Below are positions 62,064 through 64,000 of a stretch of DNA of 64,000 nucleotides, piece after piece (within the stretch, counting starts at the first letter, position 1; each line of letters starts with the position of its first letter). The notes beneath the pieces are model-generated. The model ran no database searches. It saw only the letters and a list, made by a program, of their open reading frames with translations, and was not told where the DNA came from. The stretch comes from Anastatus disparis (Eukaryota > Arthropoda > Insecta > Hymenoptera > Eupelmidae), in NCBI GenBank assembly GCA_017163975.1, contig JAFFSR010000237.1:5084001-5148000 (forward strand). The letters run 5' to 3'. The translations under genes and the position numbers were made by a program.

Positions 62064-64000
62064 CTAAAAAAAGAAACAAAAACAGAAAAGAAAAAGACAA
62101 TCCAAAGTCACCGTACAAATAAAAAATGAAAAAGACAATGCATTAGTGGAAAAGATAGGAAAAATCCAAACCCACAAAATCAGCGAGGGGATGTATAAGA
62201 AAGAATATAATCTATCAAACTCTCAAAGCTAAAAGGCTCTTTTTTCATTTAGTTTTCTCATTCCTCCTCTATCTGAGACCAAAATCTTGTCTTTGTCATA
62301 ATCAGACTGGTAGACCTTTTTATTTTTTTTTTATACCTTCATTATCGTTTTCAACCTTCTTCTTTAAGATTAAAGTAAAAAAAGAAGAAAGAAAAATGAA
62401 AGTTGATAAAAAAAAGGAGAGGAAAAAAAATTGATTCATCGATTGATTTGAAAAAAAAACTGAAGAAGCATAGCCCGAAAGTAAAGTTTTTAAAGGATTA
62501 TGCGGTAGGTTTGCTCTGTTAAAATCTAATAATAGATTGCATTATCGCGCTGAAAATTTTCTTTTTGAACTTTATACCGTTAAAGCTTGATTTCCAAGCG
62601 ATTATAGATAATTGACTTTTGTGAATTAGCAGTTATCCCTACCACCTTATATTTCTATCTCTCTCTCTCTCTTTTCTCTTAACCATCTATCCTATTCCCC
62701 CGTACGAAACGATGAGATTGTAGACCCATAGTTACAAGATTACCTTTTAATGAACTCCCTCCATACCCGCGCCCATAAGATTCTATCACGATCTCTATTC
62801 AATTATACCAATACTAAAACTTTCTACATTATACCCTATACGCAACGTCAATGATTTTTTCTTGAAGGTTTTGGTTAACCCTTTTTTTTAAAATCCTTTT
62901 CCTTCTTTATTTTTCCGTAAAATACTGTTATGGTTTGAAAAATTTTTCAAGCGTTAAGTTAAATAACTCAGTCTTAAATTATTTTTGTAATATAAGTTTA
63001 GCAATTTTCGTTTTTCAAGGTTTAATGTTTCATATGATTTATGATTTATTGATCCTGAAGGGAATGTATGTCGATAATATTATTTTATACCGTCCTTATG
63101 TTCATTGTTTATCGATATCACTTTGTTTTACTCTACAAATTATTCAATTAGTTTGTAGACTCGAGATTTGTATCATCAATCATTTTCACTCTTGACTTTG
63201 TTGTGAAAACTATGTACACAATTTCGCTGTTTGTTGGAGGATGAAAAATCGAGATTGTTTACGGAGGAACTTTAAATTGTAATCTGTTTTATTTTGGTAC
63301 ATAATAAAGTAATTATTTTTAATGTTGTAATTACCAAAGTAGGAATTTATTTATTATTACTTTATTTTCAATTTTTACTGCTCCATATTTTAAAATAATA
63401 TTATAAAAGCATGTTTAAGTGATTATTATGCAAAATATGCTATTTTTAGAAAACGCGTATCTGTGCATATATAGAGCTATATCTTGAAAACAAATTTTGT
63501 TCTTGTTTTATCAATAACGTAGTTGAATATTATTTTTTTACTTTAGTAAATAGGTTTTTGTTCTATAACGGCTTTTCGATTTTCAAAAATCAATTTTTTT
63601 TTACTTTTTTTAAAATTATAATGTCAATTTTATTAAATGTATGAAAAAACAGGTTCGAGTCATTTTATTTTTTGATCATCTCTGAGAAGAATTTAAAAAT
63701 GTTTGTAGTTTTTTTGTTATACACGGAAATATTTATTTTTAATAAATTATTATAACTTTGAAAGTGTATAATTTCATGAAATTTCAATGGATTGTTACTA
63801 GTTATAAATATTATACTCATTAGGAGAGAAAATCATAATTACAGATTATGGATTTTATTAAAACTTTGGAACATGTTTTCTTTTATACCAATATGAAAAA
63901 AGCCATGGTTACAAAAAGTAGAGTTTGATATTTTTGACGTTATAGAAAATTGAGTTAGCGCATATAAAAAATTAATAAAAAAATCTTTGACTTAACTTGC
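62064..64000. other. Receptor gene intron running off the right edge
   Basis: The sequence upstream (on the minus strand) of the acceptor at 62064-62065 contains no recognisable preceding receptor exon, so it is taken as intron. It contains pyrimidine tracts and A+T-rich DNA. The open frame at 62935-63195 (+) has no family feature. Confidence 0.5.

Noticed and set aside
1..64000. CRISPR arrays, bacterial operons, prophage or rRNA genes
   Set aside because: None seen. Spliced genes, base composition and gene families are those of an insect nuclear genome.

Overview
The window is nuclear DNA of an insect. It is very A+T-rich (roughly three quarters by eye), has GT-AG introns, many (GA)n, (TA)n and (CA)n microsatellites and long homopolymer runs, and contains two recognisable insect gene families. 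The base composition would suit a hymenopteran such as a parasitoid wasp, but nothing here fixes the order.

Left part (1-23.9 kb, + strand): a head-to-tail array of four paralogous genes of the insect DM4/DM12 family (Pfam DM4_12), which are small secreted proteins of unknown function. Gene 1 is cut by the left edge (last two exons, 539-655 and 2016-2145). Gene 2 (3146-5438), gene 3 (8725-10113) and gene 4 (17485-23857) are complete four-exon genes. I reconstructed their splice sites by hand: they share intron positions and phases (0, 2, 2), and each spliced length is a multiple of three. All have a signal peptide, a (Y/I)xVFPxGS motif, a basic cluster before L-Y and paired C-terminal cysteines. 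The surrounding DNA holds a TTAA-flanked MITE-like element, two inverted copies of a tRNA-derived SINE around gene 4, a non-coding segment duplicated upstream of genes 3 and 4, and a G-quadruplex motif upstream of gene 3.

Middle (23.9-46.2 kb): largely gene-poor, with a SINE copy, one possible small two-exon gene (28171-28663), a dispersed repeat of unknown class, two inverted-repeat structures, long (TA)n tracts and a few GC-richer islets. From about 33.6 kb the + strand is strikingly T-rich up to the receptor gene.

Right part (46.3-64 kb, - strand): the 3' portion of a nicotinic acetylcholine receptor alpha subunit, best matched to insect alpha1. Its last four coding exons encode most of the ligand-binding domain, the Cys-loop, the vicinal cysteine pair, TM1-TM4 and the cytoplasmic loop. 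The first exons lie beyond the right edge. The DM4/12 array and the receptor gene point toward each other. No functional link between them is visible.
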